A stretch of DNA of 63,140 nucleotides from Ophiostoma sp. CBS 140.51 (GCA_029298735.1 JANSLP010000184.1:1-63140); one strand, 5' to 3'. Positions 32,673-43,753 are shown, numbered from the stretch's first letter. Program-made: numbers and translations. Notes: generated from the sequence alone by a model not told the origin.

Positions 32673-34908
32673 ATGTGTGCCGCCTCAATTTCAGCAGACG
32701 GCACCGAGTTTGCTACGTACACACCAGACCATAGCATCGACTTGACGCCCCACCTGCGCATCCTGCACTTCAACGATGTCTATCACCTGGATCCTTCATC
32801 GGCCGAGCCGGTCGGGGGGGCTGCACGCTTCCAGACCGCTGTCGACGAGTACAAATCAGCAGAGCGGTTCAATGGCCAGCCCGAACTCATCACGCTGTTT
32901 TCCGGCGACGCCTTCAACCCGAGCCTAGAGAGCTCCGTCACTAAGGGCAGCCACATGGTGCCTATCTTGAACCAACTTGGCACAGCTTGTGCCTGTGTTG
33001 GGAACCACGACCTCGACTTTGGCGTCAAGCAATTCGAATATCTCACGGGCAAATGCACGTTTCCATGGCTGGTAGCGAACATATTCGACCCCGCCCTCGG
33101 TGACGACGTTCCCATCGCCTATTTGCAAAAGACTCACATGATTACGTCGTCCAACGGGATCAAAATTGGCCTGGTCGGCTTGGGCGAGCGTGAGTGGCTG
33201 GATACAGTCAATGCACTTCCGCCCAACATAGTGTACAAGTCGGCTACGGAGACAGCCAAGCAGCTTATCCCAGAGCTTCGAAAGGCGGGCGCTGATATGG
33301 TCATCGTCCTTTCCCATGCACGAGAACCAAACGATATCAAGCTAGCCGAAAACCTAAACGGCGAAGCTGACCTCATCCTTGGAGGGCATGACCATTATTA
33401 CTCCCACAGGCTGGTCAATGGCACACATGTGCTCCGGTCGGGCAGTGACTTCAAGCAATTGAGTTACCTTGAGGCATGGCGACGACCTGGTAGCGCCGGT
33501 GACGAGACCAAGGGCCGCTGGCAGTTTGCAATTCGGCGCAGAGATATTGTTTCAGCCATTGCAGAGGACAAGCCCACCCTCAGCCTCGTCGATGAACTCA
33601 CAGCCAAGCTCAAGCAGAGCTTGGAGAAGGCCGTTGGCTGGACGGCAGCGCCGCTCGATGCACGATTCACCACTGTCCGAGTCAAGGAGAGCAACCTAGG
33701 CAATTTTGTTTGCGACATTATGCGTCTGCACTATCAGGCAGACTGCGTTATTATGGCCTCTGGCACCATCCGTGGTGACCAGATCTATCCGCCTGGCCCG
33801 GTACGCGTCAAGGACATTACTGACTGCTTTCCATTCGAGGATCCAGTAGTAGTTCTACGGGTGACAGGCCAGGCCATCCTGGACGCTCTGGAGAATGGTG
33901 TATCCCTATATCCGGCCTTAGAAGGTGAGTGCTGTGAGAAACCGTGGCACGGAGGTACAGAGGCACCGCAAAATGGGGCATTCTGGAAATACAAAGCACC
34001 AAACCACCAGACTAATAATACTGTAGGCCGCTTCCCCCAAGTCTCCAATATCAAGTACGAGTTTGACCCGTCAAAGCCGCCTGGATCTCGTATTACGAAG
34101 TGGGAACTCGGTGGTGTTACTGCTGATTTGAAGAAAGAATACGTGCTGTGTACACGAGGCTACATGGCGAGAGGAAAGGGTGAGTCCTTGGTAAAGGCTG
34201 AGCCGTTGGACAGGGCCACCATGCTGTCCAATCCGTCTATCCCTATGTCTACGAACTACTGGTTTGTTGAATTTCCACTGACTTTTTCCAGACGGCTTCA
34301 CGAGCCTGTTGGCCAAGTCAGAGGGCGGTACTGTTGAAGAGATTGTCAATGAAGAGAGCGGCATACTCATCTCCATGATGCTGCGGCAGTACTTTATGGC
34401 GCTCAAGGTGCTCGATCAGTGGATATACTGGAGTCCATCCATGGAAAATCACTGGAACCGTGTCGTGTCTGATATCGACCACCACCACCCACACCTGCGG
34501 CCAAACTCGACGACAACATCACCAACCGCCTCGCCCAAGGTCACCCACCAAGGAGACGCACAGGACGACTCACGGCCACGCAAACGCCCGCGGGCGTCCG
34601 ACGACGGAGAGGAAGGCTGGGGAAATTGGACAGCGGCCCGCCTCCGCCAGAGACGGTGTAGCGCGGTCCCCTTCAACGAACGTGTTGTCGACAATGCGAC
34701 GCCGGCCAAGAACACGGAAGAGATGCGCCGCATCGATCGGCAGATGCACATTATGCGACGCGTAGCCCGCAAGTGGCGGCGTCTGGCCGGTGTCCCCAGC
34801 CGGCTTGGCGATACGCTGACAGAAGAGGAGTACGAAGCGGACTGGACCAAGGCCATCGCGCCCCGGGTTGAGGGACGCATCATCGTGGTGGGTGAGGGCG
34901 GCAAGTAA
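32673..34908 (+). CDS. 5'-nucleotidase / cyclic phosphodiesterase-family metallophosphoesterase
   Basis: Two-domain hydrolase of the UshA-like family, releasing phosphate from nucleotides or related phosphomonoesters with a dinuclear metal centre. The model is exons 32673-33924, 34027-34179 and 34292-34908, for 673 residues. Metal motifs are visible in order: LRILHFNDVYH, FSGDAFNPS, GNHDLDFG, VLSHAREPND and GGHDHYY. The C-terminal nucleotide-binding domain follows (ESNLGNFVCDIMR, GTIRGDQIYPPG, FPFEDPVVVLRVTGQ). There is no signal peptide, so an intracellular enzyme is likely. The C-terminal 200 residues are a basic, low-complexity extension (PRKRPRASDDGEE and a helical MRRVARKWRRL) not usual for secreted 5'-nucleotidases. 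Intron 1 is exactly 102 nt with no in-frame stop, so its retention would add 34 residues. Confidence 0.88.
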
Positions 34909-35933
34909 GACGGCAAGTAAAAGCATGTGCAGACAAGTACCTCGAAGACGGTAAACAGGATTAGAGACGAAAAGATAGAGGGATGGAAAAATAGAGAAGG
35001 GGAAATATTAAAAGTAAAATCCATGAGTCCACAGAGAAGGCTGTATAAATAGTGTATCACCGGCTCGGCCTGTTCTAGCGGAACACTACTCGTAGAAGAG
35101 TGACTTATGAATAAGTGTCATGGGACCCTAATCGTCCTTTATAGTGAGCATTACTGACGTTGTATCGTTGTCGTCCAGACCCAAACAAACCAGAAGTTTT
35201 ACAACATAGCTCGCCCATTGTTAATATCAAGTTTATGTTTAAGGTTGGTAGGACAGCGCATATCCAAGGAACAGTACATACAAAAGAAATGTGCAGTAAT
35301 AACATGCATATGTTTGCTGCACGGAGGAGTAACTACTAAATACACCGTCTCCGTGCCTTGGTGCCGTTGCTGTCCACTAATTCATTGCCTTCGATTGGCG
35401 AGTTTCTGGTGCAGACCCCGTAAATGCACATGTCGATGAACTCATCGGTGATTCGGCGCTTGGCAACAACCTCGCAGCCAACTGCCTGGTGCTGACCCAC
35501 CCTCCCACCAAAGCAGCGCATATTAGCGGAGCCGCCCTATTCTCCTTATTTGGTAATTGGTCTTATTGCACTGCATTTGCAAATGCAAGGACGGATCGAT
35601 TTCGAACCTCTCGCCTTGACCTTGAGTCACGCCCTTGTCGTTGCGAGATCCGCTGTTTCTTGTCCGACCTGTCGACTCTCGACGTTTTGGCATTTCGTCA
35701 TCATTGCCTCGCTTCGCGTCTGCCTCGTTTCCGCCCCTTTCTGCGCGCGTCCGATCTCGCCCTCCGTGCCGATACGCATACGCTTTATCGCTTCTACAAC
35801 CCACTGCAACCCCCTTTTTGGTATGCATACTACCCGTGCTGCCCACCGACCAACCCTCTCTGCATCTGGCGCATCCCAGTCTCGTGCAACATATCAACAG
35901 TCTACACAGCCCCGGCAGTTTTCTTCGTAGACT
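34909..35933. promoter_or_regulatory. Intergenic, nucleotidase 3' side and SulP upstream region
   Basis: About 1.0 kb. The last 450 bp form a CT-rich leader before the transporter start, with open frames that look fortuitous. No gene is supported. Confidence 0.5.
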
Positions 35934-38611
35934 ATGGCTGGCAGCTCCAACTCCCACACACCGTCTGGCGGAAGCGGTCTGTGCCCCAGCTTCTCCATCG
36001 ACGCGGTCTCATCAGCATCGCGCGATGGCCTAGGACCGCCTCGAGCAGGCAGCCCACAGCCGTCGCCACGTACACGTCCAGCCACACACTTCAGCAATGG
36101 CGGTAGCAGCTTCGACGTTGACGAAGACCTGCACCTCTCAGAGGCCGGACCCAGCGATGCCCCGACCGAGACGACGGCGCTTTTGCAAGATGTGCTCAGT
36201 GACCGCCTTTGCTCACACTCTGGCTCCTGCAACCACGGGACTTTCTCGCCACGACCCACGAGCCCGGCCCCGACCGACGGCAGCTCTGATACTGGCGTCG
36301 ACTCGGCTGGGGACGGGCCGAGTGCCTCGATTCCCATCATAGACGGCCTGATATCGACCATCACCGGTAGCCGGGATAGTAGTACCTGGCGGCGCAGCCT
36401 GGCGAGGAAGGTCCGCAGCAAGAAGATGAGCACGTCAAGCGTTTTGGCTGAGCGCCATGGTTTGACCGACACAGGGTCTATGTAAGAAAACACAAGTTTT
36501 TCTGGGGTTTTTTTTTTCGAGCCACCTGCTCGCATGTTCGTGTGCTGATTTGATTTCGTTGTCCAGGTACCTTGCCTACTATGTGCCCTCAGTCGCTTGG
36601 ATGAGCCAGTACAAACTATCATATCTCAAGGGTGATTGTGTTGCTGCGTTGACCATTGCCGGCATCTACCTGCCCATGGCCCTGTCCCTTGCCAGTAACC
36701 TTTCCCACGTTCCGGCCATCAGTGGCTTGTACTCTTTTGTCTTCAACCCCATGATCTATGCGCTGCTCGGCAGCTGTCCTCAGATGGTCGTCGGGCCCGA
36801 GGCAGCAGGTTCCTTACTCGTCGGCACCGTCATACGCTCCAGTGTTGACTCGGGCCGTGGTGATGAAGACGACGACGTGCTGCATGCGCAGATTTGCGGT
36901 GTTGTCACTGGCATTGCCGGCGCGACCGTGCTTCTGGCTGGTATTGCTCGCCTTGGCTTCCTCGATAGCGTGCTCTCCCGCCCATTTTTGCGCGGCTTCA
37001 TCTCTGCCATTGGCTTTGTTATTTTTGTCGATCAGCTCGTCCCCGAGCTTGGCCTCTCCAAGCTGGCCTCCGAGACTGCCAGCGTTGACCACGGAAGCAC
37101 TGTTGACAAAGTTCGCTTTATCTTCAGCAACCTAGACAAGGTACACAAGCTCACCGCCATCATCGCCTTTGTGAGCTTTGCCGTCATCATGGTCTTCAGG
37201 TACAGTTCCCTCCTTCACCCCGTTGCTCTTTAGCTCTTGACCTACTTCCACGACTTGGGCTGTTACTAACCCATACAAGAGAAATCAAGCGCCGTATGCA
37301 GCCACGGTATCCGGGCGTTGCTTACATCCCCGACCGTCTATTTGTGGTAATTCTTTCTGCATACCTGGCCTGGCGCCTAGGGTGGGACAGACAAGGCGTG
37401 GAGATTCTTGGCACAGTCAAGGCCGCTTCAGGCCACACCTTCACCTTCCGGTGGCCGTTTCAAGCGTCCCACATGAACCATATCCGAGACTCGATGAGCA
37501 CATCCTTCCTCATTGCTCTTCTTGGGTTCTTTGAGTCCTCTGTGGCTGCAAAGAGTCTCGGTGGCCAGGAAACCTTCCCTGGCATCCAACTCAGTCCTAA
37601 CCGAGAGCTCGTAGCACTGGGTGTGGCTAATTTTGTTGGCGGGTGCTTCATGTCCCTACCTGCGTTTGGTGGATATGGACGTAGCAAGGTGAACAAGCAG
37701 ACAGGAGGCAAGACCCCCATGAGCTCTGTGTTTCTTAGCTTGATTGCTCTCGTGTCTATCCTCTTTCTTCTCCCGTACTTTTATTATCTTCCTGTGAGTT
37801 TTCCCTCTGGCTGTTTTTTTGTTTGTATCGCGATGTTACCGAGTTCTGAATCGCTAACTTCTCGACCCTTTCCCCTCTTTTCCAGAAACCGGTCCTCTGC
37901 TCAATGATTAGTGTGGTCGCCTGGTCCCTGATTGAAGAGGCTCCTTCAGACATTTCGTTCTTCCTTCGTATTCACGCATGGCCCGAGATTGGCCTCATGT
38001 TGATTATTGTGCTTGCCACCATTTTCTATTCGCTCAACCTGGGCATTGCCATCGGCATCGGCCTATCGCTTCTGCAGGTTATCCGTCACGCAACACGACC
38101 GCGCATCCAGATCCTTGGCCGCATCCCGGGCACCCAGCGCTTTGAAAACGCGGAAGACCATCCAGAGCGGCTGGAGTTCATCGAGGGATGTCTCATCGTT
38201 AAAATCCCTGAGCCTCTCACATTTGCCAACACCGGCGAGTTGAAGACCCGCTTGCGACGGCTGGAACTCTACGGGACCAACAAGGCCCATCCGGCTCTTC
38301 CTCGGCTTCGGAGGGAGGAACACAACCGCAACGTTGTCTTTGATATCCATGGTGTTACGAGCATGGACGGCTCTGGGACGCAGGTTCTAGAGGAAATCGT
38401 TCGTAGCTACCGCGACAGGGGCGTGCGTGTGTTTTTCAGCCGAGGCCCTGACAAGGCGCACGAAGTCTGGCAGCAAATGCAGCTTTCTGGCATTGTTGAC
38501 CTCATCGGTGGCGAGGCCCATTACGTTGACGATGTTCAGGAGGCCCTGAAGATGACAGAGGTTGAGGAAGGGAGCGAACTTGGAGTACGGGCACCTCCGC
38601 TGACGCGGTAA
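35934..38611 (+). CDS. SulP/SLC26-family anion transporter with STAS domain
   Basis: A membrane transporter for sulfate or related anions, resembling the yeast YPR003C/Vsb1 branch more than plasma-membrane sulfate permeases (from memory). The model is exons 35934-36481, 36567-37199, 37280-37793 and 37886-38611, for 806 residues. Residues 1-180 are a Ser/Pro-rich cytosolic N-terminus. The membrane core starts with SYLKGDCVAALTIAGIYLPMALS and contains GLYSFVFNPMIYALLG, QMVVGPEAAGSLLVG, LGRPF-like VLSRPFLRGFISAIGFVIFVDQ (read in parts) and SLPAFGGYGRSKVNKQTGGKT. About ten hydrophobic segments are visible to residue ~620. The C-terminal STAS domain (about 650-780) includes CLIVKIPEPLTFAN, VVFDIHGVTSMDGSG and RGVRVFFSRG. 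Donors are GTAAGA, GTACAG and GTGAGT. Confidence 0.92.
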
Positions 38612-38873
38612 CAGTGCCGATTATGACGTAAGTCTGGAGACGACACGGTGTTTGCTGTTGTCTTGTTAGTGTATTTTGTTGAAATAGAGCATGTTGAAAA
38701 CCGTTTCAAAAGCGAGTCCAGTATATTAGTCAATAAATTTTGTCATTTTTTAAAGGTAACTGAACTGCTCGAGCACTTTGGCCGGATTCTTCTAGGCATT
38801 GCAGCCTTTCACTATTGCATCCCTCGCACATTTTATATCTTCCGTACTTTTTTGTCTCCGATCATATATTTCT

Positions 38874-39650
38874 TCAGCTCAAAGTCACATTCGTACGTTC
38901 TAAGAAACCGCCGTCAATGAGAGAAAGTATTGTGTCGTTCAGCATGTACTGCACGCCCTGGCCAGGCTGCCCAAACCAGGCGGCAATTGGCCCGGCAGTC
39001 ACTTCGATTGGCACAACCACACGGTAAACGTGGTAGTTGTATGGGTATCTAGTGGCAGCATGTTAGTTTTTCTCTCTTTCTCTGTGTGTGCGTGTATGCT
39101 TTTATTTATTTATTATATTTTATTTGCTCTTGGGGAGGGTTTGCCGCAAGATGGGTAGGTATACTCACACTGGGCTCCCAGGGGGCGTGTCGAGGTTGCT
39201 TGGCGGCAGTGCCCGCTGCATGAAGGGGGCCGCTGCCGGGCTGGCATAGGAACCGTACTCGGATCCAAAACGGTCGATAAGCTGGCCGACGGGCAGAGTC
39301 ATGACCGCCGCAATCGGTTGGCCGGCTGTGTCCAACTGGAAGCCGTCATATGGCGGATACTTCCAGCTACCGGCCGCAGAGTCATAGTAAGTGGCCAAGA
39401 ACTGGCCAGGACAAAGACCGCCGAGGCGTTGATAGACCTCCACAAGGCTGTCGGCCGGCGGGTGGCTTGGCAAGACCACAGGACCGAGACGAGGGTCGCC
39501 GCAAACGTACGTTGAGTTCAGGGTTCCATTTCTGGCTGTCCCTGAGCAGTACATTGGGTTGTTTGGCTGGCAGTCGGCTCGGACAGACTCTGCACCTGCT
39601 AGGACACATCCGACGGTCACAATCGTTCTGAGAGTATCGCGAAGTGGCAT
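38874..39650 (-). CDS. Secreted TNT-domain NAD+ glycohydrolase (fungal surface NADase type)
   Basis: Fungal relatives of the mycobacterial TNT domain cleave NAD+ outside the cell or at the spore surface. The model is exon 1 at 39169-39650, an intron at 39049-39168 (GTGAGT...CTAG, branch ACTAAC) and exon 2 at 38874-39048, for 218 residues. A signal peptide covers about residues 1-25 (LRTIVTVGCVLAGAESVRA). Cysteines at the start of the mature protein suggest disulfides, and NGT/NST sites suggest N-glycans. TNT signature segments: DRFGSEYGSYASP (Arg127 region), FMQRALPPSNL, and YPYNYHVYRVVVPIEV, then FGQPGQGVQYML with Gln194 in the usual catalytic-Gln setting. Exon 2 carries the whole second half of the catalytic fold, so a one-exon reading would be inactive. 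A TATA box lies 148-160 bp upstream. It converges on the SulP gene. No immunity partner is seen next to it. Confidence 0.88.
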
Positions 39651-39797
39651 GATGGGCAGGCGTGGGGAGCAAACGTAGGGGGGGAGTCAGGAGGGGGAAG
39701 AAAATTATGTGTGAAGGTTGGATAATAAACCGAGCTGCTCAGGTGTGTCTGCTGTTCTGTCCTGGCTTCTTGAAGGGGGCATGGAGGCAGGCCGTCT

Positions 39798-39810
39798 CCC
39801 TTTTATATAC
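39798..39810 (-). promoter_or_regulatory. TATA box of the TNT NADase gene
   Basis: On the minus strand the sequence is GTATATAAAAGGG, a near-consensus TATA element, 148-160 bp upstream of the NADase ATG. It is the clearest core-promoter element in the window and fits a highly inducible secreted product. Confidence 0.6.
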
Positions 39811-40081
39811 AAAGGCACCGGATGCCATGTTGTGTTGTGGTTTCGGGCGGTTTGTGATGCTGAGGCCAGCGGAACACATTTTCGTGAATGACCTTCCGAT
39901 GGTGGAATGTCGTGAATCATTTCAGCCCACTTCCCGACAGTGACATTTCCTTCTTGGGCCTGTGGCCGGCGATCTTCTTGTAGGAGCTGTGCATTTCGAC
40001 GCGGCATCAAGAAAAATACGTTCTCCTCGTCGGTAAGCCAAGTATGGCCGAGGTCACTTTGCATAGTACCGTGATGAATTT

Positions 40082-40245
40082 GTCACTGTGTGCTGTTGAT
40101 TCGGTGAAATGCAGCGGCGCACAAGCTGTTCAATAGGAACCCCGGGTGTTCTTGGCGGGTGCTACATATCGAGTATCGAGGCAACGAAGCGTCACTTTGA
40201 ATTGTTGATTCGGCGAAATGTAGGGGAGCACGAGGTGTCTGACAG
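40082..40245 (+). repeat. Imperfect direct repeat, two ~55-bp copies
   Basis: Copies begin at 40082 and 40191 with GTCACT, then share TGTTGATTCGG(T/C)GAAATG and GCAC(A/G)AG(C/G)TGT with scattered differences. Spacing is about 110 bp. It may be the remnant of a local duplication or of an element too short to classify. Confidence 0.5.
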
Positions 40246-41406
40246 GATGCACCGCATATTTCTTACAGTGCATTTGTGTCAGCAATGGGTGCAAATTGGA
40301 GAAAATCTAGCATTTTATAATTGCCATCATGTCATGAAAGATGCACGGTGCGTGCTGCCTGCTGCGTGTGTGTGATGTTTTATTTACTTCCTGTAGTGTT
40401 CGATTTGGTATTTTTCGACCTAAATTACTTTTCTCTTGATAGTCTGTGCTTGTCAAGCTTATGGATATTAGCCGACAGACATGACGTGTGAGTCTGACCG
40501 TTTATTTATTATTGTTTCGAATAATTTTGGTGCCAAAATGGATTTTATTTTATTACATATAAGAAAGAAGAAAAGAAATTCCGAAATGAAATTCCTGGGC
40601 AAATAAATCTTCAACGACCTAAACATGACGATCAGGGATCACATATTTTCACACTGCAAACGTAACAGTAACATAATTTCAAAGGAGAAAAAATCATGCT
40701 ACAGTGCATGCACCTCATACGGAGTACATATCAATTGCGACCGCGCACACATGGTCCACAGGCTTTGTTGTGCAGGCGCGACGAAGTGTGCTGCTTTCGA
40801 CGAAGCCATATATGCATCTCCAACCTTTAGCGAGTCCTCACCTGATTGTCGGGGTCGGCGGGTCTTAAGAAGATGTACGTCAAGCTGGTCATCACTTGTT
40901 TTATCCACGCTGCCGCATTGATTATTTCTCTCTCTCTCTCTCTCTTTTTATTTTTTATTTATTTATTTATAAAATTGAAATCGAAAAACACAACGCGAGA
41001 TAACATTCGAAATCCCACTGTCGAGACGAGACAGATCCTACCGACTGTGGTCACAAAACTCGACATTAAAACATCCACCACTGCTTCTGAGTCTCCCTTC
41101 ATTCCGCTTATACGCGCACGCAAAAATAACAACCCCCAACGCCCGGATGTCCCTTCGACATCGTTGGATCGGATCGACAAAAAGCACACGGAAAAGATCC
41201 TAGCACCGGGTATCAAAAGTTAAAAACGGGCACTTCCTCACATCGCAGCCCTACCTAGCCACGATGATCTTTTCCTGACACTATATTAGCACTAGGGGGA
41301 CCGCATCTCATGCCGCACCTCATACCGTACCGCTTTCCTAGCGGTCAGACCCTTGAAGTGTCAGCTGCCGTTAAGCCTTATCAAATCACACATCAGGCAC
41401 ACTTGA

Positions 41407-42210
41407 TTACTCATATGCTTCATGGTGGACGTACTCGCCAAAGTCGAAGCTGAGATCGCCCGCACGCGAATCGTAAAGCCCCTGACACTCCCGGGACAGT
41501 TCAGCGGCCTGAGGCCCCTTGGCAGCGAGAGGTACGCCCGTAGATAAACCAGTATCGAATGTGGCGGCTGGCTGCCCCGAGCCCGCACTCTGCTCCTTTT
41601 CCTCACAGAGGGGCTCAACGAAGGACATGTCCTCCAGCTTGATTTTCTTGACCTCTGGCTCTGGCTGACTGGCAGCGGGCTCCTCCTTCACAGCCGTGCC
41701 AGACACACCACTCACATCACCACCATCTCCATTCGCAACGTCACCCTCCGTCTCGGTACACTTTCTCTTCTTCGGGCGTCCCCTGCCCTTGTTGCCGGGG
41801 ATGGAAGTCTTCTTCACGGGGGCTGGAGTGGTTGGTGCCTTTGTGTCCGTAACGTTGTCGGTGTTTTCGCCGAGATCGGCCATGCTTTCCACGAAAGCAT
41901 TGAGCTTCTTCTGCAGGGGCCGGAAGCAGACGCGGGCCGAATTGTTGCTGGCGTAGCCAGCCAGGGGAGTGAACTTGTCCCAATCGATCTATGACACAGA
42001 CCTTGGGTTAGTATGATGGTCAAAGTAGGTTAGGATGACACGAGTAAAAAGCAAAAGCACCCGGAAAAAAAGATACGCCTCAATAGAGGCTCAAGAAAAT
42101 CTCACCACTTGATCTCCTTTCTGACTGGAGAAGGCTGCAGCCACCAGAAGGAGCTCCCGATTACTGAGGCCTGCCTTCGCGATTGGGGCAAGGATGGACT
42201 TGGAGGCCAT
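41407..42210 (-). CDS. Myb/SANT-like small nuclear protein with AT-hook, tandem paralogue A
   Basis: The model is exon 1 at 42106-42210, an intron at 41989-42105 (GTGAGA...CATAG, branch ACTAAC) and exon 2 at 41407-41988, for 228 residues. Residues about 13-68 form a putative three-helix module: LSNRELLLVAAAF, then after the phase-0 splice IDWDKFTPLAGYASNNSARV, then CFRPLQKKLNAFV. This pattern resembles fungal Myb/SANT-like domains (Myb_DNA-bind_8 type, from memory). An AT-hook follows (GRGRPKKRK, about 105) and a Glu/Lys-rich tail. The C-terminus ends in an acidic-aromatic patch (LSFDFGEYVHHEAYE). A chromatin or transcription role is inference. It is the most downstream of three same-strand paralogues and has the longest, most divergent tail. 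Confidence 0.8.
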
Positions 42211-43178
42211 TTTGAGCCGTAGATGACAGTATCTGCCGTGTGGGGATGCTCGTGGGATATTTGTGCGGGTGGTTGGGACTGAAAGTAGCAACGTGTTGAA
42301 GAGTGGAAGGGCTGGTGTATGTTTCTGTGGTGACGTGGTAAATCCGGTAAAGGGAGGAGTGGTGAAGTGAGAGGAGAGTGGATGATGCCAGAGGTGAGAT
42401 GTTATCAATTGGAGACTCGTTGGCTTAGCTACTATTCAGACTGCAAAGAGAGAAAAGACACGTGCGTGAAAAAAACAACATTGTTTTTAAAATGCGACAA
42501 CTCTGTAGAAGCCAGGTACAAATGACAATGGACGAGTTCGACTTTATTTCTTGGTGACAAGAGGGACATGAGCGTTGTGTGACGTGAGCCCGGGGAGAAA
42601 GGAAGCACGGATGGGGAAATACTGAAGAGTGAAGGAGGTGTGGAATGGGGGTGAGGAGTGTGTGGATAAACGAAGGGCAACCGTGGGACGAATGCAGTAG
42701 ATGGGGGAAATGTGAAGAGCCATGGATGTGAAGAGATGTCGATGTGATTTAAGTTATGAACGTGAAAATGTGTGGGAGCTTCTGTCAATTAAGAACATAT
42801 GATTATGGTGACAGGCGCACTGTTTGCCTCTTTACCATTGTCTCTTCACTGTCATCTGGCTACAGACCAGAATGAAATTCACATGTGGCTCATCTTGTGG
42901 CCCAAAAAGCGTTGTATCGGAAGTTTCACAGGCTCACGACCTATCAAGGGGTGCTTATTGTTGACTTAACTGCTTGTATTTTGAGCGGTAAATTAATTAT
43001 TGCAGTGTTTATTCTACACTGTGGTGAATTGAAAAAAGAAGAAAGGAAACGACTACGAAGAGTCCCATACATGCCATGAAAAAGGAAATCAAAAGTAAGC
43101 GAGAGAAATCCAGCTGGACAACAGGCGTACCCATATCACTCCCGTGGCCATATGCCGTTAAGCGTTGCTGCCGCTTTC
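42211..43178. other. Intergenic between tandem paralogues A and B
   Basis: About 970 bp holding the upstream region of paralogue A (pyrimidine-rich on its sense strand) and the 3' side of B. Open frames, including a His/Pro/Ser-rich one at 42432-42788 (minus), look like composition artefacts. No fourth domain copy was found here. Confidence 0.5.
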
Positions 43179-43753
43179 TCAAGCCTTCACATCGCCATAA
43201 TCCTCCTTTGTGTTTCCCTCTTTAACATCCTCGTCCTTCACCGAGCTCGAATCTTGAGCTGCAGCATTGGCACCGGACTCTTCAGCCTGCTCCTTCTTGG
43301 CGGTCTTGCCCTTCTTTGCGGGTGGGCTGCCGTTTCTAGCAGTACCCGCCGCCTTGCGCTTCGTAGCGGTCTTGGCCGGCGCTTTCTTGGGCGTGATTTT
43401 GGGTGTTGCGGTCGGGCTGTCACCGGGATTGTCGCCAGACTCATCTTTGTTATCGTTGCCCTTGCCGTTGTCTGGGCCAAAGACAAGAGTGCGAACACGC
43501 TTCTTCACTTCGCCGAAACGCTTGCGGGCGTTGACGACGGTCGAATAGCCAGCCAAGACGGTGAACTTCTCCATGTCAATCTGAGAGGAGTGTTAGAATA
43601 CGAGACTAAATGCATCTGAACCACATGAGCTGATAAAGGACTTGCATTGTCGCCTGCGGGGCACGAAAGCCAGGCGGCCGCGATGTTTTTGAGGTCCTTG
43701 TCGGACAGGCCGGCCTCAGAGAGGGGCTTGGCGGCTGTATCGGTTGAAGCCAT
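43179..43753 (-). CDS. Myb/SANT-like small nuclear protein with H1-like basic tail, tandem paralogue B
   Basis: The model is exon 1 at 43646-43753, an intron at 43581-43645 with GC donor (AAT|GCAAGT...CTCAG) and exon 2 at 43179-43580, for 169 residues. The module reads LSDKDLKNIAAAWLSC, then IDMEKFTVLAGYSTVVNARK, then RFGEVKKRVRTLV, matching A and C at the Trp/aromatic, IDxxKF, LAGY and basic third-helix positions. The tail is Lys/Ala/Pro-rich like linker histone H1 (APAKTATKRKAAG, PPAKKGKTAKK), then acidic. Without the GC donor, the exons would only join in frame by using a weak GT (GTTCAG) 24 nt downstream, adding eight residues. DNA or nucleosome binding is inferred. Confidence 0.8.
43581..43645 (-). 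other. GC-AG intron in tandem paralogue B
   Basis: The donor AAT|GCAAGT is a textbook GC donor, and the acceptor is CTCAG|ATT. It occupies the same phase-0 position as the canonical introns of paralogues A and C, just before the (I/V)D-x-(D/E)-K motif. Confidence 0.7.

Larger units (their letters stand above)
39651..41406. other. 1.75-kb intergenic region, NADase promoter and tandem-cluster 3' side
   Basis: No gene is supported. Contents: the NADase TATA box; an imperfect ~55-bp direct repeat (40082-40135 and 40191-40245); TACGGAGTA at 40718-40726; a CT run at about 40926-40945; and a TTTA-type repeat near 40955-40971. Confidence 0.55.

Noticed and set aside
43581..43645. Alternative GT donor (GTTCAG) 24 nt inside the paralogue B intron
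   Set aside because: It keeps frame but leaves an intron of about 41 nt with a poor donor and adds eight residues absent from the sister genes. The GC donor has a near-perfect consensus.
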